Of a DNA stretch of 64,000 nucleotides, positions 1 through 7,028 are shown piece after piece. This stretch comes from Phycisphaeraceae bacterium (lineage in GTDB: Bacteria > Planctomycetota > Phycisphaerae > Phycisphaerales > UBA1924): contig JAHBXD010000004.1 in assembly GCA_019636695.1 (NCBI GenBank), positions 1-64,000 of the forward strand, given 5' to 3'. Under the pieces are notes generated by a model. It did no database searches. It saw only the letters and a program-made list of their open reading frames with translations, and had not been told where the DNA came from. A program made the position numbers and the translations under genes. Every line of letters begins with the position of its first letter. Positions within the stretch are counted from its first letter, which is position 1.

Positions 1-234
1 ACTCTCGGTGCTGAACTGCACGTTGGTGATGTGGTAATAGCCGCGGTCCCAGCCCTCTTCCCAGTCGGAAGTGACGCGGCGGGCGACCGCGTCGTCGATG
101 TAGCGCAACCCCCAGAACTGCTGGGCGAACTGGTCGATCTCGAAGGTTGAGTCGGCGTCCTCGTCGACGCGTTCTTCGAGCAGTTGCCAGACGCCGACAA
201 TAAGTTCAGGTTGATGACGAGCCGCCCATCGCAT
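1..234 (-). CDS. RHS repeat protein fragment, runs off the left edge
   Basis: Reading the minus strand from an ATG at 234 gives 78 codons open to the window edge. The product contains QFWGLRYIDDAVARR and YYHITNVQFSTES, the kind of sequence found in RHS/YD-repeat proteins just before the conserved core. An in-frame TAA lies 9 bases upstream of the ATG, so the piece begins here and lacks the long N-terminal repeat region of a full RHS protein. TAAACT sits 6 bases before the ATG. The last residues match residues 24-33 of the RHS protein at 1414-2709, so the two are paralogous fragments. It may be a displaced cassette or the start of a short RHS gene; the downstream part is outside the window. 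Confidence 0.6.
   Translation of the reverse strand, partial: MRWAARHQPELIVGVWQLLEERVDEDADSTFEIDQFAQQFWGLRYIDDAVARRVTSDWEEGWDRGYYHITNVQFSTES
2..32. repeat. Direct repeat shared by the two RHS fragments (copy 1)
   Basis: About 31 bases here recur at 2612-2642 with two mismatches, in the same orientation. Both encode ITNVQFSTES on the minus strand. Such shared stretches inside RHS genes can serve as recombination points for swapping toxin tips. Confidence 0.7.
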
Positions 235-240
235 GGTGTG

Positions 241-246
241 AGTTTA
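241..246 (-). promoter_or_regulatory. TAAACT -10-like box 6 bases before the RHS fragment start
   Basis: The minus strand reads TAAACT, then 6 bases, then the ATG at 234. It fits the start-proximal TAnnnT pattern repeated through the window and contains the in-frame stop that limits the ORF. No SD is seen. Confidence 0.4.
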
Positions 247-302
247 CCTATAATAAGCGGATCGAAAGATCCATCTGAGGTAGGGGCTGATTCAGAGAAA
301 GC

Positions 303-608
303 CTATGGCCCTTGCTTTGCATCTTTGGGACCAAGAACGGTAAATGTTCGAACTAAAGGCGCGAGGGCTTCCTGGATTGTAGAAGGCGGGTTGCCCGAAA
401 CATCGAGGCCATAATCCTGGTAGACAGGTTCAAGGGTACCCCATATATCTTGGACTACACGCTGATAATCATTACTTTCTTCTTTGGTATTCGACGACCT
501 GTTAGCAAGCAATACATACAATGCAATACCAGTCGCAACAACGCTCAATATTAATGCAAGGAGAGACACGGCACCATTGGACTTGGATTTGTCGTCTGCC
601 ACCGTCAT
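303..608 (-). CDS. Small single-pass membrane protein
   Basis: A 101-aa protein. Residues 14-34 (roughly VSLLALILSVVATGIALYVL) form one hydrophobic helix, followed by a soluble tail of about 65 residues. It has no recognisable family. Its ATG overlaps the stop of the gene before it (TAATG), so the two are probably translationally coupled. It lies downstream of the RHS toxin gene, where immunity genes are usually found, and a membrane-anchored protein with an exported tail would suit protection against a cell-wall-acting toxin. That role is inference. Confidence 0.55.
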   Translation of the reverse strand: MTVADDKSKSNGAVSLLALILSVVATGIALYVLLANRSSNTKEESNDYQRVVQDIWGTLEPVYQDYGLDVSGNPPSTIQEALAPLVRTFTVLGPKDAKQGP

Positions 609-1066
609 TACTCCTTACAACAGGGGTCTTTCTTCGGATCACCTGGCCAAGTAATAGGCATGTCTTTGTAGACATTTCGCCACGGGATACCACTCCCCGT
701 TTTCTGCTCGTCAAGCGTTGAGAAATCTGAGTGGGCGCCGCCGTAAGAACCAGCTCCACAGTCTCCGCAATGTCCCTTTGCGGCTCCCATAGTGCCCAAG
801 AGGTTTGCAGGATCGACTTGATCAAACACCTTGCGATATTCCTCATTGAATACAGTTCGTGCTTCGTTGAATTCTGCTGTGTAGTTGCCTTTGAGTAGTT
901 GGCAGATCGATGCAGGGTCCATGTTTCCAAGATCACCGTACATCCCAAGCATAATTCCACCGAACGCGCTAGCTAAATCTTCGGGGGAGTTGATGCCGCC
1001 TGGGCGACCTGCCCGGAGAACGTCGGCCAACCCGCCCATATTGCCTACAATGGTCTCAACTCTCAT
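608..1066 (-). CDS. Hypothetical protein downstream of the RHS toxin
   Basis: Unrecognised protein of 152 aa from the ATG at 1066; the frame could start earlier at 1183 (191 aa), but that would run across the divergent gene at 1092. It has Gly-rich stretches and a Cys-rich C-terminus (GHCGDCGAG and a final CCKE). Base composition is AT-richer than the window average, as in the RHS tip. It may be an orphan toxin tip, part of an immunity set, or an unrelated accessory protein. The TAATG overlap with the following gene supports an operon. Confidence 0.45.
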   Translation of the reverse strand: MRVETIVGNMGGLADVLRAGRPGGINSPEDLASAFGGIMLGMYGDLGNMDPASICQLLKGNYTAEFNEARTVFNEEYRKVFDQVDPANLLGTMGAAKGHCGDCGAGSYGGAHSDFSTLDEQKTGSGIPWRNVYKDMPITWPGDPKKDPCCKE

Positions 1067-1091
1067 CGTATCTCTAGCGGAAGGATCACGT

Positions 1092-1439
1092 ATGGTTGTT
1101 CTAGCGGAGATTGGCGACAAAATGCCTACCTTCTTTTCGACACTAATGGATAGCATCATCGTTGCTACAATCGCTGTAGGCATCGCTCATATTCGGTGGT
1201 GGCTCGCGTTACTGGCAATTCCGGTATTCACACTCTGGAATCTAGCTCACTACATGGAACTGCAAGAGCCGGGCTTTGGCGAGCAGATTGTGAACGAACT
1301 TGGCTACCAATACATTACGAACCAATTCATTGCCATAAACTCACCGGCGCTGCTCGGGGCAGTTTGCGTGATTTGGATTCGACGCTCACGCAGCCGATTG
1401 AAAGATAGCGCGCTCAGGGAGGACTTGGACTCGGCGTGA
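1092..1439 (+). CDS. Small membrane protein convergent with the RHS toxin; candidate immunity protein
   Basis: A 115-aa protein with hydrophobic segments at about residues 18-45 and 90-102, and a polar loop between them. The ATG at 1092 is preceded by GGAAGG at a spacing of 7, a good SD. Its 3' end overlaps the 3' end of the RHS toxin gene by 26 bases on the opposite strand. An envelope-located small protein beside a peptidoglycan-targeting toxin is a plausible immunity protein, though the convergent orientation is unusual. No family is recognised. Confidence 0.5.
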   Translation: MVVLAEIGDKMPTFFSTLMDSIIVATIAVGIAHIRWWLALLAIPVFTLWNLAHYMELQEPGFGEQIVNELGYQYITNQFIAINSPALLGAVCVIWIRRSRSRLKDSALREDLDSA

Positions 1440-2709
1440 GCGTGGTGGTAGTCTTCGTTGTGAATCTTCTGGGGTAACTCACTGAAACTTTAATATAACA
1501 ACACGCTGCATTGGCGGATCGCACACTGTCCATAAAATCATGGAACGTTGCATCTCCGTCGGTTAGATCAATACACCCTGCAGAACCCCATTCGTCTCCT
1601 CCGTGAATCATAAAGCCAGACCTCGGGTTCCCATTTTCGTCGTCTACGTTGGTATTTGGGAACGGCGTAATGGGCCAACTATAGTGGCCCCATTGTGCTT
1701 GTCCGCCATTGTGAAACCACGAATATGGACCACGAGAATACCACCTGTGTCGCCAAGCATTGGCCGCGCTATTCTCAGAACAGGTATCAATCCAATAGTC
1801 TCCAGATGGTATTGTCCCAGCGCCGCGCTGTCGTTGTCGCTGCGCACTATTGTCAAAAGTATATTTGGTTGTCACGCGATCCGTGTAAGCATCAACTCGA
1901 TCCCGAGTAGTATCTTTGTCAATGGGCTTGCCCGATGCTGCGGGGCAACTACATTGGGCACCGTCGCCTCCGCCGGAAAGTTTGTCACCGTCGAATGTAA
2001 GTTCGATCGGTTTGCCCGACTTGTCAACGCACTGTGGAAGGCTTGACCCGCCAGCTCCTGGCAATGGTTGTCCGGGAGTCGGGGAAGGATTCGGTTGCCC
2101 GGCTTGCCATCCATTGCGATCAACGTACTTGAGCGGGTTGGCGACAACATACTGATACAAGTTCATCCCATCCACATACCCCGCCGGATCCCGGCTCACC
2201 CACCTCCCCAACTTCGCGTCGTACCACCGGAACCTGACGGCGGACATGTCCGCCGCATCGTCGTAGACGTAGCCGTCGTAGCCGATGGGATTCCACGGGC
2301 CTGAGGCGAAGTCGGCATCGCTCATGCGGCCCGCGGGCAGGGCTGCGCGATCCGGATTGTTCTGGATCGCGTCGTACTCGTCCTGCTCGATCGTGCCGCT
2401 GAAGTCGAAGTCCATCAGCACGTTGTAGCGTTTGGCGGGCCACGACCCGTTGTCGCCGATCGATGAACCCGCGATGTGGTCGAGCGCGATGTTGCGGTCG
2501 ATGAACCAGAACGTCCCGTCTTCGTCAAGGTCTTCGGGCCACGAGTGCCTCGCACGGCCGTATGCCTCGTACCTGATCCGCTCGACGAGTTTGCAGACGT
2601 CGCTGATCAGGCTTTCGGTGCTGAATTGCACGTTGGTGATGTGAGGGTAGCGGTCGCCGCGGCGGGCGGGCCAGGGTGCCGCGGCGGGTTGGGGGGTGGC
2701 CCAAAGCAC
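1414..2709 (-). CDS. RHS core protein with L,D-transpeptidase/Tlde1-like (DUF2778-like) toxin domain
   Basis: A 431-aa protein. Residues 158-197 form the RHS-associated core (RFRWYDAKLGRWVSRDPAGY, then NLYQYV and NP..YVDRNG). A Pro/Gly-rich linker leads to a C-terminal domain (about 295-412) with FMIHGGDEWGSAGCIDL, placing His369 and Cys379 in the HxxxxxxxxGC arrangement of the L,D-transpeptidase fold and of the T6SS effector Tlde1 family, which act on peptidoglycan peptides. The N-terminus lacks the thousand-residue repeat shell of full RHS proteins, so this is a short or orphan tip module. The tip-coding part is AT-richer than the core-coding part. Translation starts at a GTG with TATCCT 6 bases upstream. 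Toxin activity is inferred from the motif. Confidence 0.75.
   Translation of the reverse strand: MLWATPQPAAAPWPARRGDRYPHITNVQFSTESLISDVCKLVERIRYEAYGRARHSWPEDLDEDGTFWFIDRNIALDHIAGSSIGDNGSWPAKRYNVLMDFDFSGTIEQDEYDAIQNNPDRAALPAGRMSDADFASGPWNPIGYDGYVYDDAADMSAVRFRWYDAKLGRWVSRDPAGYVDGMNLYQYVVANPLKYVDRNGWQAGQPNPSPTPGQPLPGAGGSSLPQCVDKSGKPIELTFDGDKLSGGGDGAQCSCPAASGKPIDKDTTRDRVDAYTDRVTTKYTFDNSAQRQRQRGAGTIPSGDYWIDTCSENSAANAWRHRWYSRGPYSWFHNGGQAQWGHYSWPITPFPNTNVDDENGNPRSGFMIHGGDEWGSAGCIDLTDGDATFHDFMDSVRSANAACCYIKVSVSYPRRFTTKTTTTLTPSPSPP
2612..2642. repeat. Direct repeat shared by the two RHS fragments (copy 2)
   Basis: Partner of 2-32 at an offset of 2610 bases, inside the 5' part of the RHS toxin gene. 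Confidence 0.7.
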
Positions 2710-2715
2710 GGGGTC

Positions 2716-2721
2716 AGGATA
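2716..2721 (-). promoter_or_regulatory. TATCCT -10-like box before the RHS toxin GTG
   Basis: The minus strand reads TATCCT, gacccc, GTG. The six-base spacer matches the leaderless pattern. Confidence 0.4.
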
Positions 2722-2835
2722 TCAGAGGAAGGGGGAGGGGTGTGCGTGGAAATTCGGGACACGACGATGCCGAAACGGCATCGATCGTGGCACGATAATG
2801 GGTGACTTCGAGAACGTCGGGCCACCCGACCGTAT

Positions 2836-3108
2836 TCAGCGATCGCCGTTCTCGTCGTCGGTGGGGTCGGCGGCATCTTCGTCGGTGGGCGATTCGGGCC
2901 TGGGGTCGACGGGGATGCCATCGCGCTCGGCGTTGCGCTGCGCGCCGGTGGGATGGCGCGCTTCCCCGACGGGGCCGGGTCGTTGCGAGAGCATTGTGGG
3001 CAGGGTGGCGCCGGCGACCGCACCGATGACGACACCGAGGACCAGCCCGGGCAGGAAGGCCTTGATGAAACTGTCGGGCTTTGCGCCTGAGTTTTGCTGA
3101 TCTGCCAT
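2836..3108 (-). CDS. Small membrane-anchored hypothetical protein
   Basis: A 90-aa protein with one helix at about residues 16-40 (FLPGLVLGVVIGAVAGATLP) and a hydrophilic, acidic, disordered-looking C-terminal half. GGAG lies 8 bases before the ATG at 3108. It resembles no enzyme family that I recognise. It stands alone between the RHS block and the anchored protein at 3527. Confidence 0.6.
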   Translation of the reverse strand: MADQQNSGAKPDSFIKAFLPGLVLGVVIGAVAGATLPTMLSQRPGPVGEARHPTGAQRNAERDGIPVDPRPESPTDEDAADPTDDENGDR

Positions 3109-3232
3109 GGTCCAGCTCCGGGCGGCGGGGAAGAGCCGCGGATAGATAGGATCGTCATGGTAGGGGCGGGAGTTGCAGTTCTTCGGTCCGGCGCGAGGAA
3201 TTCACGGGATCTGGAAGGGTTCCGGGTGAGAA

Positions 3233-3436
3233 TTAGCGCATCCGTCGGACGCGATGGACCCAGCGGGCGTATTCGAGGAGGTCGTGGAGGCGCCTGCGTC
3301 GGGAGGCGGGCAGGCCGCGCCCGTAGGCGGTCTGGATGCGCCATTGCCAGTAGGGGCCACGGAAGCGGCCCTTGGAGAGGAACGCCAGGCGCGTGAGTTG
3401 GAAGAGGCCGCCGCAGGTGTCGAGGAACTTCCGCAC
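3233..3436 (-). CDS. Small basic conserved-looking hypothetical protein
   Basis: In the minus frame ending at 3233, a GTG at 3436 gives 67 aa rich in Arg and aromatic residues (segments FLSKGRFRGPYWQWRIQTAYG and LHDLLEYARWVHRVRRM). The residue pattern looks like a real folded or nucleic-acid-binding peptide, whereas the upstream extension in the same frame is composition-driven noise. I see no SD. Function unknown; the start is uncertain. Confidence 0.4.
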   Translation of the reverse strand: MRKFLDTCGGLFQLTRLAFLSKGRFRGPYWQWRIQTAYGRGLPASRRRRLHDLLEYARWVHRVRRMR

Positions 3437-3526
3437 GGGGTGATTGTTGGCGGGTGTGGGGATGCGAGGGGAGAAATGAGACTGTGCGGGGTGGCGCTGA
3501 CCGATGGGTAGGGATGGAGGTTGCCG

Positions 3527-4177
3527 ATGGCGCGGAAGACGCGGAACAGGTCGTGGTTGTCGGGTGTGTCGCTTGCGGTGCTGGCGTTTGTGGCGGCGGT
3601 GGGGGGGTATCGGCTTGCGCGGACGAGCGTGGCGCGCGATGTGTATCGGGAGCGGCTGGTGGAGGTGGCGCGGGCGTATCACGCCTTGCGGGAGGAGTAC
3701 AACGCGGCGGTTCGCAAGACGGCGGTGACGGAGTTGATTGTTCGTGACGGGACGTTGTTTGTGCGTGTGCGAAACGCGGGGGGTGAGATCAGGGAGATGC
3801 CGACACCGTTTGATCCGCGGGAAGAGATTTTCGTGGATTACGCACTCCTGGATAACCGGCTGTATATCCGGCGGGTGTTTGATGCGCGGACGCCGCCGAT
3901 GCTGGCGATGGTGGTTGATGCGGGGTTGGGATCGATCGACTGGAACGCGCCCGGCGCCGCACACGGGAAGGTGGTGTATCGGAGCCTGGGTGAGGGTCGG
4001 TGGGTGATCACGGCGACGGGGAACGGGGCGATCGGTCTGGCTCGCGCGGAAGGCGAGGCAGACCTGGCGCACGCGCCGCAGGTTCGCGACTATTCGACGA
4101 TCACCGAGGAGACGGCGGCGAAGGTGGGGGAGATCAGTTTCGGTGAAGTGATGGGGCGGATGCTGGGGCTGGATTGA
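3527..4177 (+). CDS. Membrane-anchored hypothetical protein
   Basis: A 216-aa protein. Residues 10-30 form an N-terminal signal anchor, followed by a short helical stretch (residues 35-60) and a beta-rich extracytoplasmic domain. GGAGG at 3516-3520 is 6 bases before the ATG at 3527, which is therefore preferred over the TTG at 3521. A downstream segment (FVDYALLDNRLYIRRVFD) looks like a conserved core, but I do not recognise the family. Confidence 0.65.
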   Translation: MARKTRNRSWLSGVSLAVLAFVAAVGGYRLARTSVARDVYRERLVEVARAYHALREEYNAAVRKTAVTELIVRDGTLFVRVRNAGGEIREMPTPFDPREEIFVDYALLDNRLYIRRVFDARTPPMLAMVVDAGLGSIDWNAPGAAHGKVVYRSLGEGRWVITATGNGAIGLARAEGEADLAHAPQVRDYSTITEETAAKVGEISFGEVMGRMLGLD

Positions 4178-4342
4178 GCTGACCGGGCTTAGAGACTGTG
4201 ATCGATGAAGCCTTCCGGGATAGATGGTGGCGAGAGTTATGGATGCGAGGGGAACAACGGGAAAGCAGGGGCGTGTCGGCATTGAGAATAGAGGCGCGGC
4301 CACCCGCGTATCCATTGCCTTACTTCACTCGGCCGAGTGCGT

Positions 4343-4348
4343 TACACT
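4343..4348 (+). promoter_or_regulatory. TACACT -10-like box upstream of the methyltransferase
   Basis: TACACT ends 9 bases before the ATG at 4358. No SD is visible. A transcript starting about 7 bases below the box would have a leader of only 2 to 3 bases. Confidence 0.35.
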
Positions 4349-4357
4349 TCGACCACT

Positions 4358-5335
4358 ATGCCGAGCAAACGGAAGGATAACGGCACCACAGCTCACCTGG
4401 TTGACGTCGAGGGCGACCCAGAGTCTCTTCTGCTGGACGCAAAGCCTCCGAAGCGTGGAGCGCCACCCCCGCTTTCCAGGTTGACAACTCGGCGAAAATT
4501 GATCGCCTTCGGCTGGTATGGTGGGAAATATTCACACCTCGAATGGTTGTTGCCGTTGTTGCCGAAATGTCACCACTACTGCGAGCCGTTCGCGGGCTCC
4601 GCTGCGGTGCTGTTGAATCGAGAGCCATCACCGATTGAGACGTACAACGATCTCTATGGTGAAGTGTGCAACTTTTTTCGCGTGTTGCGAAACGAGCGGG
4701 ACAAACTTACTGAAGCCATTGCGCTTACTCCTTTCTCACGCGAAGAGTTCTCTGTTGCGTGCGACCTCGATCCCGATCAGAGCGCGTTTGAGCGTGCGCG
4801 TCGGTTCTATGTTCGCGCGAGGCAGGTTCGTACGGGACTTGCACAGACCGCGAGCGTCGGCAGGTGGGCGAACTGTAAGGATACGAGCCGCGGCGGGATG
4901 AGCGGCGTTGTGAGTCGGTGGCTCGGTGGCGTAGAAGCGTTGCCCGAGATCGGGGGACGACTCCTGCGCGTCCAGATTGAGAATCGCCCTGCGGTAGACG
5001 TGATTCGGTTGTACGACTCTGAAGATACTCTTTTTTATTGCGATCCACCATACGTTCATGACACACGGGGCGACTCGAAGGCTTATGTCCACGAAATGAC
5101 GGATGAACAGCACAGAGAACTCGCCGACTGCCTCAACGCAGCGAAGGGAATGGTCGCGTTTTCCAACTATGATTGCGACCTGCTTAATACGCTCTATCCT
5201 GCAAAACGCTGGCGAAAGATCGTGGGGCCGGAACGGACGATTCACTCGACGAAAGATGTGCGGTCTGAAGTGCTCTGGGTGAACTACGACCCTGAGAAAA
5301 CTCAGCCCAGCGAAGTGCTTTGGGAGACGCGTTGA
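4358..5335 (+). CDS. DNA adenine-N6 methyltransferase (D12/Dam class) of a type II R-M system
   Basis: A 325-aa protein with the order of a D12-class adenine methyltransferase: FGWYGGKYSHLEWLLPLLP at 51-69, SAM-binding FAGS at 78-81 and catalytic DPPY at 229-232. It would methylate adenine in a specific DNA site to protect it from the partner nuclease. The ATG at 4358 is chosen over an upstream in-frame start at 4337 because of the -10-like box at 4343. The stop overlaps the next start as TGATG. The patch is AT-richer than its surroundings, consistent with acquisition. Confidence 0.9.
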   Translation: MPSKRKDNGTTAHLVDVEGDPESLLLDAKPPKRGAPPPLSRLTTRRKLIAFGWYGGKYSHLEWLLPLLPKCHHYCEPFAGSAAVLLNREPSPIETYNDLYGEVCNFFRVLRNERDKLTEAIALTPFSREEFSVACDLDPDQSAFERARRFYVRARQVRTGLAQTASVGRWANCKDTSRGGMSGVVSRWLGGVEALPEIGGRLLRVQIENRPAVDVIRLYDSEDTLFYCDPPYVHDTRGDSKAYVHEMTDEQHRELADCLNAAKGMVAFSNYDCDLLNTLYPAKRWRKIVGPERTIHSTKDVRSEVLWVNYDPEKTQPSEVLWETR

Positions 5336-6459
5336 TGGCTTCGCCCCGCGAACTGCTCGATGCTGCATTGTCAAGGGCAGTGAATCTCGGCAATACGTCT
5401 GAAATCATCGATCAAGACGTGCTTAGGCGGATCGACTATGTGTGCCGGTGCATCAGCAACCGTGCGGGCGTTCGACTCTTGATGTCCTGCATGTTGGCCA
5501 AGATGCACAAACCGGAAGTCGACCCACGAAAGCCCTATACCGAGATCGGTGGGACCGATTCATTCTCTGGACGGACTTATGACGAGCAGCACCTGGCCGA
5601 GTTCATTTCAGCGAATCGTCTTCCGTGCAACAGCACAACCGCTTTCCTTACCCCAGCCTTGCGAAATCGAGATGCAGTACTCACAACGAATACAATCCTT
5701 GTCGGGCGACCTCGACAGGTATACTCCGACACGCTGCTCATTCTCGACGACGTCGTGAGCGAGAGGGTCACGGCGGAACAGGTGCTGGTAGAAACCCTCC
5801 GAATACTGGTGCTGGTGCGTGATGAGAAGCAGGAACGAATGAAGACGTTGGTGGCAGCGCTCCATCATGGCGCAGACGCGCTTCCTCTGGCATCCGAGCA
5901 TATTGTGACCTTACTACGCCAACACTTGGCGTGCAGGCGCAGCAGCCGCCTACCTGTGCTGATCGTGACGGCGGCGTATCAGGCGGCAGCCAAACATCTG
6001 GGCGAAAAACCTATGCCTCTTCGTGGTCATCTTGCCGCGGATGAACAGACCGGTGCCAGCGGCGATGTTGAAATTTGCCTGACGAACGATGAACGCGTCT
6101 GCACCATCTACGAAATGAAATCGAAGCGCGTCACACACGACGATATCGACCGCGCGATTCAGAAAATCATGAAAAGAACCACGCGCATCGACAATTATGT
6201 CTTTATCACGACAGATATGATCGATGACGATGCAGCTGAATACGCCGCTGCCATGTACCAAGAAACGAGCGGTACGGAAATTGCCATACTCGATTGCATA
6301 GGTTTCGTGCGACACTTTCTCCACATGTTCCACCGACTTCGAATCCAGTTTCTGGATGCTTATCAATCTCTGGTGCTAGCCGAGCCGGACAGCGCCGTGA
6401 ACCAGCCTTTGAAGGAGGCGTTCCTGTCATTACGCCACGCGGCAGAGTCGGACGAGTAA
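5335..6459 (+). CDS. Putative type II restriction endonuclease, partner of the D12 methylase
   Basis: A 374-aa protein translated from an ATG overlapping the methylase stop (TGATG). The C-terminal half carries D244...E260-M-K262 (SGDVEI then YEMKSK), a PD-(D/E)xK nuclease signature. The N-terminal half has conserved-looking GGTDSFSGRTYDEQH and NSTTAFLTPALRN segments. The overlap and the motif make it the likely restriction partner, cleaving DNA whose site is unmethylated. I cannot name the recognition site or the exact restriction family. The two genes form a self-contained cassette with no regulatory C protein in view. Confidence 0.75.
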   Translation: MASPRELLDAALSRAVNLGNTSEIIDQDVLRRIDYVCRCISNRAGVRLLMSCMLAKMHKPEVDPRKPYTEIGGTDSFSGRTYDEQHLAEFISANRLPCNSTTAFLTPALRNRDAVLTTNTILVGRPRQVYSDTLLILDDVVSERVTAEQVLVETLRILVLVRDEKQERMKTLVAALHHGADALPLASEHIVTLLRQHLACRRSSRLPVLIVTAAYQAAAKHLGEKPMPLRGHLAADEQTGASGDVEICLTNDERVCTIYEMKSKRVTHDDIDRAIQKIMKRTTRIDNYVFITTDMIDDDAAEYAAAMYQETSGTEIAILDCIGFVRHFLHMFHRLRIQFLDAYQSLVLAEPDSAVNQPLKEAFLSLRHAAESDE

Positions 6460-6508
6460 GCATGCTTCGTGATTGTTCAACTCACGAAAAGTATCTTCTG
6501 GCAATTAA

Positions 6509-6524
6509 GGGCGTCGGCACGCCC
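6509..6524 (+). terminator. Short hairpin after the R-M operon
   Basis: GGGCGT/ACGCCC with a CGGC loop, 50 bases past the endonuclease stop. There is no T-run, so at best a weak terminator. Confidence 0.3.
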
Positions 6525-6675
6525 TGCACATACAGCGCAGATGATCTATATGCCGATGACCCCATTTGGAACCCATGTGAATCAACTTTCGCTCCGCACT
6601 GACGTGTCGGGTCAATGCCCTCAACGTCAGATGTGTGAGGCGATCCCACAAGCGGGTGCCGGACCGCTTGAATCA

Positions 6676-6903
6676 TCAGGCTTTTTCGTAGACGATGAGG
6701 ATCAGGATGTCGGAGGGGCTGAAGTGCCTTCCGGAGGTCGATGTGTTGCGGGCGAGGTCTTTGGCGAGCGTCTGCGGGGCGATGTTGCCTGAGATCGACG
6801 TGACACGGATGGCGCCTGCCTGCTCGTTGAGCCAGGTGTTGACATCGTTTTCAAGGCCTGTCTTGTCGGATTCGATGCCGACGAAGATTTTGATCTGAGG
6901 CAT
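6676..6903 (-). CDS. Small conserved hypothetical protein
   Basis: A 75-aa soluble protein (MPQIKIFVGIESD... ending SDILILIVYEKA). Beta strands at both ends flank a segment with SGNIAPQTLAKDL. GGAG lies 7 bases before the ATG at 6903, which fixes the start; the longer upstream frame is low-complexity. Small proteins of this appearance occur in planctomycetes, but I know no function. Confidence 0.6.
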   Translation of the reverse strand: MPQIKIFVGIESDKTGLENDVNTWLNEQAGAIRVTSISGNIAPQTLAKDLARNTSTSGRHFSPSDILILIVYEKA

Positions 6904-7028
6904 GAGGGTGCTCCGGAGGGGTGGGGCGTCGTGCTCGGGTGCATGATGCGCTCGCGGGGGCGTGGAGGCAAGGGGGGGTAGACTCCTTCCGGGTGGAATG
7001 TGCCGCAACGAGCGAGGAGGCGTGTCTG

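Noticed and set aside
1414-2709. Complete type VI secretion system
   Set aside because: Only the RHS tip is present; no VgrG, Hcp, TssB/C or ClpV gene occurs in the window.
2607-3344. Long minus-strand frame upstream of the RHS gene
   Set aside because: Its residues are mostly Pro, Arg and Ser with no domain, and it crosses the well-supported 2836-3108 gene in another frame.
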